Notes: generated by a model not told the origin, from the sequence alone. A stretch of 64,000 nt of DNA from Psococerastis gibbosa (GCA_963971405.1 OZ020492.1:12140151-12204150); one strand, 5' to 3'. Positions 1 through 9,744 are shown, counted from the first letter of the stretch. Made by a program: numbers and translations.

Positions 1-967
1 ACACCCACCCGCTTCCCATTGCTTGAAATTTATCTATTTTTATTAGAATTTGTTCAATCATTTGTTGATATTTTATTGTGGGGTTATCACTTAGGAGAAG
101 TTGTTCGTTTTTAGCACGAAACCACGCCTTAGTATAATTTTTATCGCTGTCGGGTCCACGTTCAAATTCAATATGTAGAGCTACATGCCATTTAATAGCT
201 TTTAAAAGTTTTATGTTTTCAGTTGTAATGGTGTCAACCTCGCCTGTCATATTATTTAGATAAACAACTGGATCATGTATGGTCATGTTTTTATAATTAT
301 ATTGTTTTACAACACCATCTAGAGCTGTAGATGTTTTACATGCAAAGTTCTCATCGGTAGATAGCTCTCCCCCGCTCATAATTGTGCAATTATTTATATG
401 ATTAGTAAAATAGTCTCTCATAAATAATTCGTTGCAATTGAAACAATTAATAATATGTATGCTTAATATGTGGGTTTTCAAATTATACTTTCGAGTAAAA
501 GGTGCTGAACAGAATTCACAAATAAATTTATGTTCAGGGATTTTAACAGATTCAAGATTCTTGTACTCACATGGAAAGATGGATATGCATTCTTTACATA
601 GAACTGTTTCAGTAGTGTTGATGATTTCACCTCCGCAACTCTTGCATTTCCCTCCATTCCCAGTCGATGTTGGTTTAGGTGTGATTTCATATGGAAAGAT
701 GGATGTGCATTCTTCGCACAGAACTGTTTGAGCAGTGTTGATAATTTTCCCTCCGCAACCCTGACATTTCTCTCCATTCATAGTAGATGTTGGTATTGGG
801 GCAATTTCGACAGGTTCAGAATTCTCGTACTCACATTTAAAGATGGATGTGCATTCTTCACATAGAACTGTTTGACCGGTGTTGATGATTTCACTCCCGC
901 AACCATCACATATTCCACATTTATATTCACCCTCGTTCAGTTTCCTTTTCTTCATTGGGGGTGTCAT
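1..967 (-). CDS. Partial zinc-finger protein of a Polinton-like/virus-related mobile element, running off the left edge
   Basis: Read directly: from the ATG at 967 the minus strand is open for 322 codons to the window edge, with an in-frame TGA at 979-977 just upstream supporting this start. Residues 20-39, 68-87 and 108-127 are three near-identical zinc ribbons (C-x2-C-x12-C-x2-C, core GxIINTxxTVLC). Residues 150-171 form a C2H2 finger (C-x2-C-x12-H-x4-H) and 175-194 a C2HC finger (C-x2-C-x11-H-x3-C). A basic MKKRK stretch at 5-9 could be a nuclear signal. The last ~80 residues contain KWHVALHIEF, a TKAWFRAK stretch and end in MGSGWV. From family knowledge, fingers followed by this aromatic and GSGW region precede a DNA polymerase type-B domain in many insect proteins linked to Polinton/Maverick-like or virus-related elements. 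That domain would lie outside the window, so the assignment is inference. No stop or frameshift is visible, unlike every LINE fragment here. An alternative is a host gene domesticated from such an element. Confidence 0.62.
   Translation of the reverse strand, partial: MTPPMKKRKLNEGEYKCGICDGCGSEIINTGQTVLCEECTSIFKCEYENSEPVEIAPIPTSTMNGEKCQGCGGKIINTAQTVLCEECTSIFPYEITPKPTSTGNGGKCKSCGGEIINTTETVLCKECISIFPCEYKNLESVKIPEHKFICEFCSAPFTRKYNLKTHILSIHIINCFNCNELFMRDYFTNHINNCTIMSGGELSTDENFACKTSTALDGVVKQYNYKNMTIHDPVVYLNNMTGEVDTITTENIKLLKAIKWHVALHIEFERGPDSDKNYTKAWFRAKNEQLLLSDNPTIKYQQMIEQILIKIDKFQAMGSGWV
552..925 (-). repeat. In-frame triplication encoding zinc ribbons
   Basis: Three DNA copies of one unit (around 552-676, 679-795 and 812-925) share the stretch TTCTTCACATAGAACTGTTT-like and CTCCGCAACC. 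The encoded cysteine quartets are spaced 48 and 40 residues apart, so the units differ in length by multiples of three. The copies stay similar at nucleotide level, which suggests recent expansion or homogenisation. Confidence 0.8.
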
Positions 968-1386
968 GTTGAAAGATCACACAAATTTACTTGTAAAGTG
1001 GTATTACTTGGAAGAAGGTTTGATTTCAACTATGCTCCTCAACCAATGTGTTACAGTTTTATGCAAGTTTCGAAATTAACTATTATTAATAACCATGAGT
1101 CAAGTACAATTGGCTTAAGGTTAGCATATAACTTGAAGTATATAATAAGTGATAGCCGGAGGCTGACAAATTATGATAGCTAGTTACACTATTCTGAGTT
1201 TAGACCAAACCCTCATTCAAATAATACTAGGCCTACTTTACAAGTGAATTTGTGAAATCTTAGAACATGGCATGTCTATGTGATAAAGTTAATACCAACT
1301 ATGAAATGATGTAAATCAAATAAATAATCATTGCGGAGGCGAAATCGCCCGAAATACGGTATGTAGGCTACGTGAAGAAGAAGAAG
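968..1386. other. No gene seen; decayed copy of the downstream tandem unit
   Basis: 1108-1175 matches the start of the 155-bp tandem unit described at 1711 (GGTTAGCATATAA, then GATAGCCGGAGGCTGACAA). A short GAA run lies at 1373-1389. The rest is unassigned. Confidence 0.5.
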
Positions 1387-1400
1387 AAACAATGAGAATG

Positions 1401-1614
1401 GACATGTAGAGTGGTGGTACGGACTCCAACTTTCACCCGAAAGGTTGTTGGTTCGAGTCCTACACTTGCTACATTTTCTGGTCATGCTTCGGAGGGCATG
1501 TAAAGCAGGCGGTCCCGGGCCTTCCTAGTTGAGTGTAAGAGAGGGCTTTATAGCCCTAACTCCGCTAGGTTGGCTTAGTAATAGAACAAAAAGTCCTTAT
1601 TTATTTATTTATTT
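1401..1614 (+). mobile_element. SINE-A, complete copy with target duplication
   Basis: This tRNA-derived SINE begins GACATGTAGAGTGGTGGTAC (box A-like) and carries the box B-like GGTTGTTGGTTCGAGTCC. A conserved body follows (GCATGTAAAGCAGGCGGTCC, then AGAGAGGGCTTTATAGCCCT) and it ends in a TTTA-repeat tail. It is flanked by a perfect 14-bp direct repeat, AAACAATGAGAATG, at 1387-1400 and 1615-1628. That is the target-site duplication expected from LINE-mediated insertion and fixes both ends. This copy is the reference for the other SINE-A entries. Confidence 0.9.
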
Positions 1615-1667
1615 AAACAATGAGAATGATGTCCGATAACAGGAGGGGGCGACCCCCTTACACTGTG

Positions 1668-1710
1668 TGAAGAAGAAGAAGAAGAAGAAGAGAAGGGAAG
1701 AAGAAGAAAG
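1668..1710 (+). repeat. GAA-rich microsatellite
   Basis: AAGAAGAAG runs interrupted by a few G and GG changes. Several decayed non-LTR 3' ends in this window also finish in GAA runs, so this may be the tail of a lost element. Confidence 0.7.
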
Positions 1711-2200
1711 GCTACAAGGTTAGCATATAAGTATAGTATAAAATAAGTGGTAGCCGGAGGCTGACAACGTAGAATAAGAACAATAATGATGCCCGGAGGT
1801 AGAAAGCAAGAGTGGCCTAAAAGTGTCCCAGAAACCCCCTGTGATATGATGTGTTGTGGTTTTATAGGCTACAAGGTTAGCATATAAGTAGTATAAAATA
1901 ATTGATAGCCGGAGGCTGACAACGTACAATAAGAACATAAATGATGCCCGGAGGTAAAAAGCAAGAGTGGCCTAAAAGTGTCCCAGAAACCCCCTGTGAT
2001 ATGATGTGTTGTGGTTTTATAGGCTACAAGGTTAGCATAGAAGTAGTATAAAATAAGTGATAGCCGGAGGCTGACAATGTACAATTAGAACAATAATGAT
2101 GCCCGGAGGTAAAAAGCAAGAGTGGCCTAAAAGTGTCCCAGGAACCCCCATGCCCGGAGGTAAAAGCAAGAGTGGCCTAAAAGTGTCCCAGGAACCCCCT
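1711..2200 (+). repeat. Tandem array, ~155-bp unit, three units plus a partial
   Basis: Units begin GCTACAAGGTTAGCATA at 1711, 1868 and 2023 (periods 157 and 155). Each contains GATAGCCGGAGGCTGACAA, a GATGCCCGGAGGTA block and AGAGTGGCCTAAAAGTGTCC. The third unit is cut short, and a 50-bp piece of the unit repeats again at 2149-2200. No coding potential. Confidence 0.88.
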
Positions 2201-2809
2201 TTTATATCTACTCATAGCGAAGCAAAAATTGGACTTCGTTCACTGAGCCCAAGAAAGTTGTAACTAGAGTGACAAAATAGGTATCGTGCTTGATTAATAC
2301 AATAAATCTAAGTGCAGCAGTAGACTCGTTCCCATATGGTAATATATAGGGTATTACCATGATCATATACAGTATATGCATATGGACTCGCAACAGCCTA
2401 CCAGTCGGCAAGATTCCCGCGGCCATTTGCATTGTTTCCTAAACTCATATAACATTCATTATTTCTTATGTATTTTATTCAATTTTGCTTTTTTATATGA
2501 ATTGATAACTTTAAAAATTAACCTGATAAATCATGCATAAAATTACAATCTTTTAAAGCTTTAGAAATTATTTTTTTTAAATGAAATCTACAACGGGAAA
2601 GAGTATGTATACATTTTTTAAATATAGTAAACAGTAAACAAATATTTAAAAAAATGAGATCTACAACGGGAGAGGCTAAGAAAATATGCGAATGCAAATG
2701 GCTGCTTGAATCCTGAATCTGAAAAATTCTCATCTATGTTTAGCTTATAATAATAGTTCCAAGTTACACATCCAGCTTATATAGAACATCCTTGGGTATA
2801 ACACTAATT
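2201..2809. other. No gene or repeat recognised
   Basis: AT-rich. A short motif, ATCTACAACGGGA, occurs twice at 2585 and 2660. Confidence 0.5.
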
Positions 2810-3059
2810 CAGTGGCGGACTGGGACTAGAAATTGGCCCTGGCATTTCCGGATACCGCGGCCCCTTCCTCAGGTCAAAAAGGCGGGCGCGCGCTTACATT
2901 TGAAATTCAAATGCTGTTGTAATGCTTGTTATTAACACCAATTTTATTTTACTTTACTTTTAAATATGTTACGTTTTTTTTCCTTTGGACGTCCGGCCCC
3001 TAACAACTATTTTTGGTCCCGCCCACCGGGCAAATGCTCGCCGGCCCAGTCCGCCACTG
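2810..3059 (+). mobile_element. hAT-like MITE
   Basis: Ends are inverted repeats: CAGTGGCGGACTGGGAC at the left and CCCAGTCCGCCACTG at the right. The 8-bp flanks, CACTAATT and GACTCATT, match at 6 of 8 positions, a slightly decayed target duplication. The size (250 bp) and lack of a reading frame fit a non-autonomous element. Confidence 0.65.
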
Positions 3060-3847
3060 GACTCATTAATAGACATTGTTCGAAGGGAGCGAAAGTTGCA
3101 TACTTACCATGACATCGTCGAGCTGCTGCAAAAGCCCTTGTGTCTCAATATCAAGCTCTTCGTTTAATTTAACAAAGTTTTCCTCAGCGTCAAGTATTTT
3201 CTGACAGCGAAGCATTTTAATAGACAGTCACTTTGCTTTTCAATACAAGACTAATAGCTTTCGGAACAATATGGTCTTGTTGTCATAGAAACGTACACAG
3301 GGGTATGTTTTCAGTGGAAGGGCCCCCTGCGCTTCGTAATGACACCATGAGTGAGGGTGGCTCTAATGGTTTTCTGCCTCATCTACTATCCCATCCCTTT
3401 TAGACCATGAGGTTCTGTAGGGACAGTTTTGGTCACTAGGTTCGCTGACGACAAACCGATATCCATATTATTCAAAATGGCCGCCGTTTGCATGTGAAAA
3501 CTAACCTCTTGGCATCTAATTAATTCTTTTAATATTTTTTATAATATTTTTACTATGCCTGGACCTTATTTCGCTGCATATAATTTAATATATATATTCT
3601 CCATGATTTAAAGAAAAATATCACTTTAAAATAATACGTAATTAAAAATCATTTTAAAATAGTATTGAGGCTTATGGAAAAATCAACGCTTTGATATCAT
3701 TTTAACTGGTGCTGCCATCTACAAAATGACGTCACAAATGAACCCCATTGGTGAGTGGTTGATGGTTCCCAAACTGTAGGCCTTGGTGGCCCACCGGTGG
3801 GCCACAACCACAGCCACACCTCGGGAGGATAATGAATGCATTTCAGG
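3060..3847. other. No gene recognised
   Basis: Unassigned sequence. It includes short open stretches without family resemblance and a low-complexity AT block at 3530-3660. Confidence 0.45.
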
Positions 3848-4020
3848 CAAGGCCGTAGCCAAGATTTTTTTTTTTGGGGGGGGGGGGGGTTAGAAATTTC
3901 ATTAGATATTACATAGCGGTTTTTATTTTTCCTCTCAAAATCCGATTCTATCTAGTATCAAGCTATTCCATTTTGGGGGGGGGGGTTGAACCCCCATGAA
4001 CCCCCTTGGCTACGGCCTTG
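3848..4020 (+). mobile_element. hAT MITE with G-runs, perfect 8-bp target duplication
   Basis: Terminal inverted repeats are CAAGGCCGTAGCCAAG and CTTGGCTACGGCCTTG. The flanks ATTTCAGG at 3840-3847 and 4021-4028 are identical, the 8-bp duplication typical of hAT transposition. Internal G runs lie at ~3876-3889 and ~3975-3985, followed by C runs. A sister lies at 27700-27880. Confidence 0.88.
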
Positions 4021-4125
4021 ATTTCAGGAGAAGTAGGGCATTCGTGGCCTATGATTTTCCAACATTGAGAGAATATGAGTTTTTCATTGGATTGAATTCC
4101 TTGATGAAAGCCCTAACAATAGACA

Positions 4126-4164
<39 letters not shown>
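4126..4164 (+). repeat. (TTA)n microsatellite
   Basis: About 13 perfect TTA units immediately before a truncated non-LTR 3' end. A similar interrupted array lies at 5018-5042. Confidence 0.92.
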
Positions 4165-4165
<1 letters not shown>

Positions 4166-4535
4166 CAAGAAACCCAAAAAAGCTTAAGTGTGAGATAACA
4201 GCACATAACAAATATGGAGAAAGATTAAACAAAGTACTCATACCAAAGATACTAAATGAACTTCCTCCAGAAATTAAAAAAAAAATGGTTGGTCAATGGG
4301 AGGGAATAATAATAAAAGCAGACTATTAACATAAAAAATAAAAATAAAATAAATAAGTAAATTAAAAAAACAGTATAAATAAAAAATAATATGATAATTT
4401 CTTGTTTTAGCAGCACTGTATAAGTCCTTTGTCCCAATCAAGTTTTAGCTTGGGGATGAGGTATGGTATGTCTATTGTATTTTGTAAATATATGTTCCTT
4501 GTCCAGGGGATACTGGGCAAGGAAAAGAAAGAAAG
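4165..4535 (+). pseudogene. Non-LTR retrotransposon 3' end (Jockey-like), truncated
   Basis: This matches the tail of the 5068-5795 copy: ACAAGAAACCCAAAAAAGCT, then codons for the thumb-region segment ending with an LNELPPE-like motif. The shared untranslated region (AGCAGCACTGTATAAGTC, TAGCTTGGGGATG) ends in AAAGAAAGAAAG. The reading frame is lost in a run of A, followed by the GGTTGGTCAATGGGAG remnant. It is a dead 5'-truncated copy. Confidence 0.75.
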
Positions 4536-5067
4536 AAGAAAGATTATCTTACGCTATACTATACTTTACTCTTGTAATAATGTAGTTCGTACCCTCTGGC
4601 TTCTATGACTGTTGCCTGTAGCCTTTTGGCGATACCTGCCACAAGCCTCCCTTTTGGGGCTTACATGCAGGATTCCGGTATAAACTATTATTGTTATACT
4701 ATTGTATTGTATTTTTTATATTAAATGCTCCCAGTGCTGGGGGTACCGGCCGAAGAAGAAGAAAATTGAGTAGCTTGGTTACAAACAAGGCCAACTCCAT
4801 TTTTTCACAAAATGGGGTTTTGATCCGACTTTGCAAAAAATTTTAATGTCCATCTGCACGTTGTAAAATACAGTGACAAAAGCAGCCAGATTGCACACAG
4901 AAGCGCTGAGAAGTCTAGGGTTAGCCATAAACTTAATGCAATTTTCAACAGAAAATCCGCTCTCCTGAAAAATTCTACAACTTGGAGTTGGCCATGTTTG
5001 TAAACAGCCTCCTCAATTATTATTATTATCATTATTATTATTTAAAAATATAAACGATGAAAATATG

Positions 5068-5537
5068 GAGTACCTCTTAAAACAATTAAATTAGCGTCTC
5101 ACGCCCTGGTTGAATCCATGGTAAGCTACGGTATAACAGTATACTTCAAAGATAGACATACATACACCTACAAACTAGAAATGCTACAAAAGCGTATAAT
5201 AAAAAACATGTTATCAAATAAAATCAACAAGAAATACAATCAATACGACGAAAAATTCAAACATGCTAACATTCTGCCCATAACGAAACTATTCAAGCAT
5301 AAATTAATAAGAGATAACTATTTTAAAAAAGAATACCAAATTGATGATAAAGGGAAGTACAATACAAGAAACCCAAAAAAGCTTAAGTTTGAGATAACAT
5401 ATAACAAATACGGAGAGAGATTAAACAAAGTACTTATACCAAAGATATTAAATGAACTTCCCCCACAAATGAAAAAAATTAAACAGATGGGTGAGTTAAA
5501 TGCGGGTATAAAAGGATGGCTGGTCAATGGGAGTTAA
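5068..5537 (+). pseudogene. Reverse transcriptase C-terminus of a Jockey-like non-LTR retrotransposon
   Basis: The frame is open from about 5068 to the TAA at 5535. It reads LASHALVESMVSYGI near the start, then LEMLQKRIIKNML and later VLIPKILNELPPQ. The ALVES-SYGI and LQKRIIK motifs are typical of the region after the RT palm in CR1/Jockey-type ORF2 proteins. An in-frame stop just upstream, and loss of the catalytic palm and endonuclease, show 5' truncation. The ATG at 5118 is an internal methionine, not a true start. No RNase H or zinc knuckle is seen. Confidence 0.78.
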
Positions 5538-5795
5538 TAATAATAATAAAAACTGACATTAAAATAACAAGTTAAAATAAAATAAAAATAAAATAAAATA
5601 AACATTATAAATAAATAACAAAAATAAATGATTAAGCCTTGTTTAGCAGCACTGTATGAGTCTTCCGTCCCAAATAAGCGCTAGCTTGGGGATGCGGGAT
5701 GGTATTATTATGTACTGTATTTTTGTAATATATGCTCATTTCAAGGGAATACTGAACAAGGAAAAGAAAGAAAGAAAGATTATATGCCCTCGGTC
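5538..5795 (+). mobile_element. 3' UTR and tail of the same retrotransposon
   Basis: A-rich leader, then the GCAGCACTGTATGAGTC and CTAGCTTGGGGATG blocks shared with 4380-4470, ending in GAAAGAAAGAAAG. It marks the 3' terminus of the family. Confidence 0.7.
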
Positions 5796-5962
5796 CGTGG
5801 AGTAACGGACGAAGGAAAAAAAAAATTATTATAGATTTTCGGGTCATATCCATTTTAGCCTACAATTGTAACATAAAATATTTTACATGCAATTAAAATT
5901 AACAAATAAAAACTAAATCTAAACATACGTAAGCATAAGAGTAGGGTGAAAAGGTTTGCAGC

Positions 5963-6098
5963 CATGGCCGTGCCCAGGGGGGGGGGGGTCCAAGGGGTCC
6001 ACAACAACACAGGAGGGATTGGCCCAGCTCTACTATGCGGCGTCAAATGGCCTACCAGCCAAGGACGGGCTTTGGCTGAAAAAGAAGAAGAAGAAGAT
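5963..6098 (+). pseudogene. Half hAT MITE joined to an RTE-like C-terminal relic with GAA tail
   Basis: 5965 onward starts like a G-run MITE (CATGGCCGTGCCCAGGGGGG) but no right end follows. 6000-6098 reads QLYYAASNGLPAKDGLW and then runs into AAGAAGAAGAAG. That is a common ending for RTE-type ORF2 relics in insect genomes. Only the last ~30 codons remain. Confidence 0.5.
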
Positions 6099-6610
6099 GC
6101 TTCGAAATAAGAAACCTAACATTTTGTGTGTGTTTTTATACAAATATTTATAAAGTGATGTTGCAAATTTTGTGAAGGTTCAAACGATATAAGACATAGC
6201 ACTTTGGTGTCAAAAAAATCTTTTTCCCATGCTAAGTGCTCCTCTAAGGTTAGACTTATTTAAAAAAATACATATATTTCCATCCCTTTCTTAGATTCAA
6301 ATTGTGCTAGCTCCACCTCAGCCAATCAGCGTCCGCCATTGTGTGCCAAAAATAACAAACATGGCTCCCACTTATCAATTACCAGTTTCATCAATTACCA
6401 AATTTGTGAGTTCTCCCTGGATGTAAATTTAGATAAACTGCTCATTGCTTCGGTAAGGAGTCCTTTGTTAGCACAAACTCAGCACCATGCTGCAGGAGTG
6501 AGTGTTGTACGATAGTTTGTAGAACTCCATGCCGGACCGTGAATAGTCACCTTGAAATCCTATTTTCCTAATTCTATAAATATATTAACTATACACGCCA
6601 AGTCGCCAAC
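6099..6610. other. No gene recognised
   Basis: AT-rich unassigned DNA. Confidence 0.45.
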
Positions 6611-6951
6611 GGCCTTACCATGTTGATTCAATGAGAGCAGGACATGTTTCAAACTGCGGCAAACTTGGTAGTGTGCACAGGGGAACATGGTGGGACATGG
6701 TAATGCGCTGAGACTATACCAGTCAGTATACGTGGGTGTCGAGTCCTGGTCACCTCCGATTTTAATTGTGTGACTTTACCATGTTCCCCAAGTGGTTCGG
6801 AATCCACTATAATCAGGAGGTCCACCCTGTCAGTCAACTCCCCTTCTCCCCTAGGTGAAGGATTCAGCCCTTAGGGTGCCTCAAGTTAATAAACAGACGC
6901 ACTACCCCTACCAGGCTGACAGGGTTGCTTAAAGCAGAAATGCTGAAAGCA
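6611..6951 (+). repeat. Interspersed repeat C, copy 1
   Basis: Shares GTGTGCACAG, the block TCCTGGTCACCTCCGA, TGTGACTTTACCATG and CGGAATCCACTATAATCAGG with copies at 25402, 37899 (inverted) and 45003 (inverted). Copies 1 and 3 also share a 3' extension ending in GCTGACAGGGTTGCTTAAAG. Class is uncertain; it may be a SINE or the 3' end of a larger element. Confidence 0.8.
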
Positions 6952-7182
6952 GGCGTTGGAAACAATATATTAATTATACATAATAGAACAAGCTCCAGTT
7001 ATTTCAAAATGAGTAAAATTCAGCTTTTGGGTGCAATGAGAAGGGTTGGAATTATGAGGGTAAACCCGTTTGTTTGTTGTAGCAACGGAATTACGGAAAT
7101 GGGTTTAGTCTCAGTGACTTAAATGTTTGAGGAGGGGGGGGGGGTAAGCGAGTAGGGTGAGGGACAGCAACTACGTCATTCG

Positions 7183-7260
7183 ACGGGCGAGGCTGGCGCA
7201 GTTGTTTGCCTCCTGGACTGCCGTGCAAAAGGTCTCGTGTTCAAATCCTAAGCTTCTTCT
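7183..7260 (+). mobile_element. tRNA-like SINE head
   Basis: GGCTGGCGCAGTTGTTTGCC resembles an A box, and GTGTTCAAATCC about 45 bases on resembles a B box. No cloverleaf good enough for a real tRNA. No conserved SINE body was found downstream. Confidence 0.4.
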
Positions 7261-7523
7261 TTATTATCAGGAGTCTGTGAATTCCAAACTCAATTTTTGG
7301 TATTAGTTCCGTACCTAGTCCAAAACGCTTGGGTAGTAGTTGCGGGACTTGTCTATAAAAGTTAAATCCTTTTATACTTAAATGTGTAAAATAAAAATAA
7401 ATGAATATATTTATTCGCCATAATAAGTTAATCTGAACAAGTGGCGGCCTTGGGAGTCTTATTTTATTATATTAGTAATTATTACTATTGCTAGTGTTGC
7501 TACTACTACTACAATTAAAAAGA

Positions 7524-8360
7524 ACCGGTCCGAGTTTACTCGAACATGCTTTCCAATTTATCAATTTGTTGATGGAGAAAATGAGTAATTTCATGGTAAA
7601 TAATTTTCCTACGGTTAAATATCGGAAATCTCGGGGGGGGGGGGGGGTGTCCACCTGACGTCACACACTAAATTCTAGATAGGTCAGACCAACACATTAC
7701 GACACATTAATAATGGCAGGGCGCGCAATGCATTTGACCGTGAATTTTCTATCATTTTTTCAAAAAAACTTTTTGAACATATCCGGTTTCGTTACTCAAT
7801 TTAACACCTAAAACATGCCTGAAGGTAGAAATCACCGATCGAAAGGTTTCGCAGAAAAATTATTTTTTAGTCATTTTTCATTAAAATTTAGTTATTTTTA
7901 TTTTATATTTATTTTATTATACATAGTTATATTATTATTTTTAACCATCAAGGGGCAAGCGACCACCCGCATTTTATTAACATTAATAACTGCTACAATG
8001 TATGTGAATTTAAAAGAAATCGTTGGAGCCTTTTTTGAGAAATAATTTTTTAAACGTTTTTTTGGAGTTTTTTGAGAATAAACCCCCCCCCCCCCCAAAT
8101 TGAGTTAGCGCAAAATAAAAATAAAATAGTCCCAAGGTATGATTTTTGTGCACCTACATACTAAATTTCATCAAAATCGACCGAGTGGTTTGCCCGGAAA
8201 TCGATGAACAGACAGACGGACAGAGCTACAGACAGACATTTCGTAAAAACCACTTTTTTTGGTTCCTGGGACCTCAAAACGTGTAATTCCGTTGATATGT
8301 CGGAATCGAAAATTTTGACCATCACAAAGCTTTCCTTATACTACGTATAAATTGGAAAGC
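7524..8360 (-). mobile_element. HP element, near full-length copy (reference)
   Basis: HP is my label. The right end is a 32-nt hairpin at 8329-8360: GCTTTCC (8329-8335), TTATAC, a short loop, GTATAA, then GGAAAGC (8354-8360). Inward come ACCATCACAAAGC, GGTTCCTGGGACCTCAAAA, the tract ACAGACAGACATTTCGTAAA and ATCAAAATCGACCGAGTGG. After that lie a C run and a long AT-rich body with conserved islands (AAATCGTTGGAGCC, ACCTAAAACATGCCTGAAGG). The far end near 7524-7556 reads CGAGTTTACTCGAACATGC followed by TTTCCAATTTATC, also seen at 47660-47690. No protein family recognised. Orientation + is defined here as hairpin first. Confidence 0.75.
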
Positions 8361-9744
8361 AATAATAAGTCAAATGACACAAATAGGCTAGTAAGGTGTC
8401 AGTGGGATTTAGAAACTCTGTGTGTAAAGTAAAAATATAAGTAGTAGTAAATGTGTAAAATAAAAAATATATGGCCTATATTTATTCACCATAATAATCT
8501 GAACAAGTTGTACGAACCTCGGCAGGTGGACTTAAGAACTTCAATACTATTACTAACTTACTACTGCTAATACACTGCTAATACACTACTGCTACTACAA
8601 CTATTACTAATACTACTACAATTTAAAATAATAAGGTAAATGATACAAATAGGCTAGTCCTATAAAGAATTGTAGTTGTTACCATCACGGTTCCCCTTGA
8701 AGTTACAGGTTGTGGCTTCGGTTCCTAATTGTTCGCGATTCACTTTTCCCGTTAGTATATCCAGTGGGGGCTGCCGTCTCAACTTAAATCAATTTTATGA
8801 CTGTATTATTCACCATAGAATACAGTAATAAAAATTGATAAACGATACTTAAATCACTTACTGGACCTACTTTAGTTTTGGCAAGAGTTTGAAGCTCAAC
8901 TTTCGAACATATTCGAAACGACTTTCGTCGGCTTGCAGTTTCTGATAAATTATTTCTTTTCCGATATAATTTTCATTTTGGAACTCTTGATCCTTAACGC
9001 AACAGTTGCATTTAAGTACACATCGCTGATTTTGAGGAAGTAAAATCTTTGTAACTATGTATGATGTGTATCTGTGTATGCTATAATGAGCTGTTAATTT
9101 TATAATTGAAATTCTGACGAGTATTCGTCATCCTACTGATCGTAGTAGGAAATTGCGGTCAAATTCTGGAAATCTATAATTTCGTAGGAAATCATGAACG
9201 GGTTCTTCTGTATAGGTTCTTTGTGCCTGCTGCTGTACTAAGTTATATTACCACTAACTACAAATCTATTAGAGTCTATCCACGTTCATTTAAGGCAGAG
9301 ATTTCAAAATTTTTTTGAAGACAAAAAACACTCGAGTCAATTTGACGACATTACTCAACTCCTCCTTCCACAACAAGATACGAAATTGGTCTGACCAAAA
9401 ATTCACAAAAAATTGAAGCTTTCGCACAGTGAATAAGCATTTTCTCTCCTGAAATATTATTAGCTTAAAAAGACACGATAAAGTGCATTAAAATGACTTG
9501 TGGTAAATTATTCGAAATAGTCTGCTTTTTGAGAAACATATTTTTTTTTTTTTTTTTTTTAATTTTTCATCTGACCATTTTCCTGTTTTTGTGGCTGTGG
9601 GATCGATGACGTGTAACAGTTAGTACCAATTTATAAGGAAGCTATATACCAATCATTGCCGAAAAATTGATGAGGCCTTTGGTAGGGCTAGGTTCAGTTG
9701 GCTTACGTCTATAAAGAGCCTTTCAAATAGACTTGACTTAGGTT
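8361..9744. other. No gene seen; duplicated flank and T-run
   Basis: 8447-8600 repeats sequence seen at 7385-7520 on the other side of the HP element (AATGTGTAAAATAAAAA, TATTTATTC-CCATAATAA, AATCTGAACAAGT). A T run lies at 9540-9561. Confidence 0.55.

Noticed and set aside
478-777. 99-codon minus-strand frame in the first kilobase
   Set aside because: It is an off-frame reading of the zinc-ribbon repeats; the real frame runs through without stops to the edge.
1669-2200. CRISPR-like array
   Set aside because: Units are long, contiguous tandem repeats without spacers, in a eukaryotic setting.
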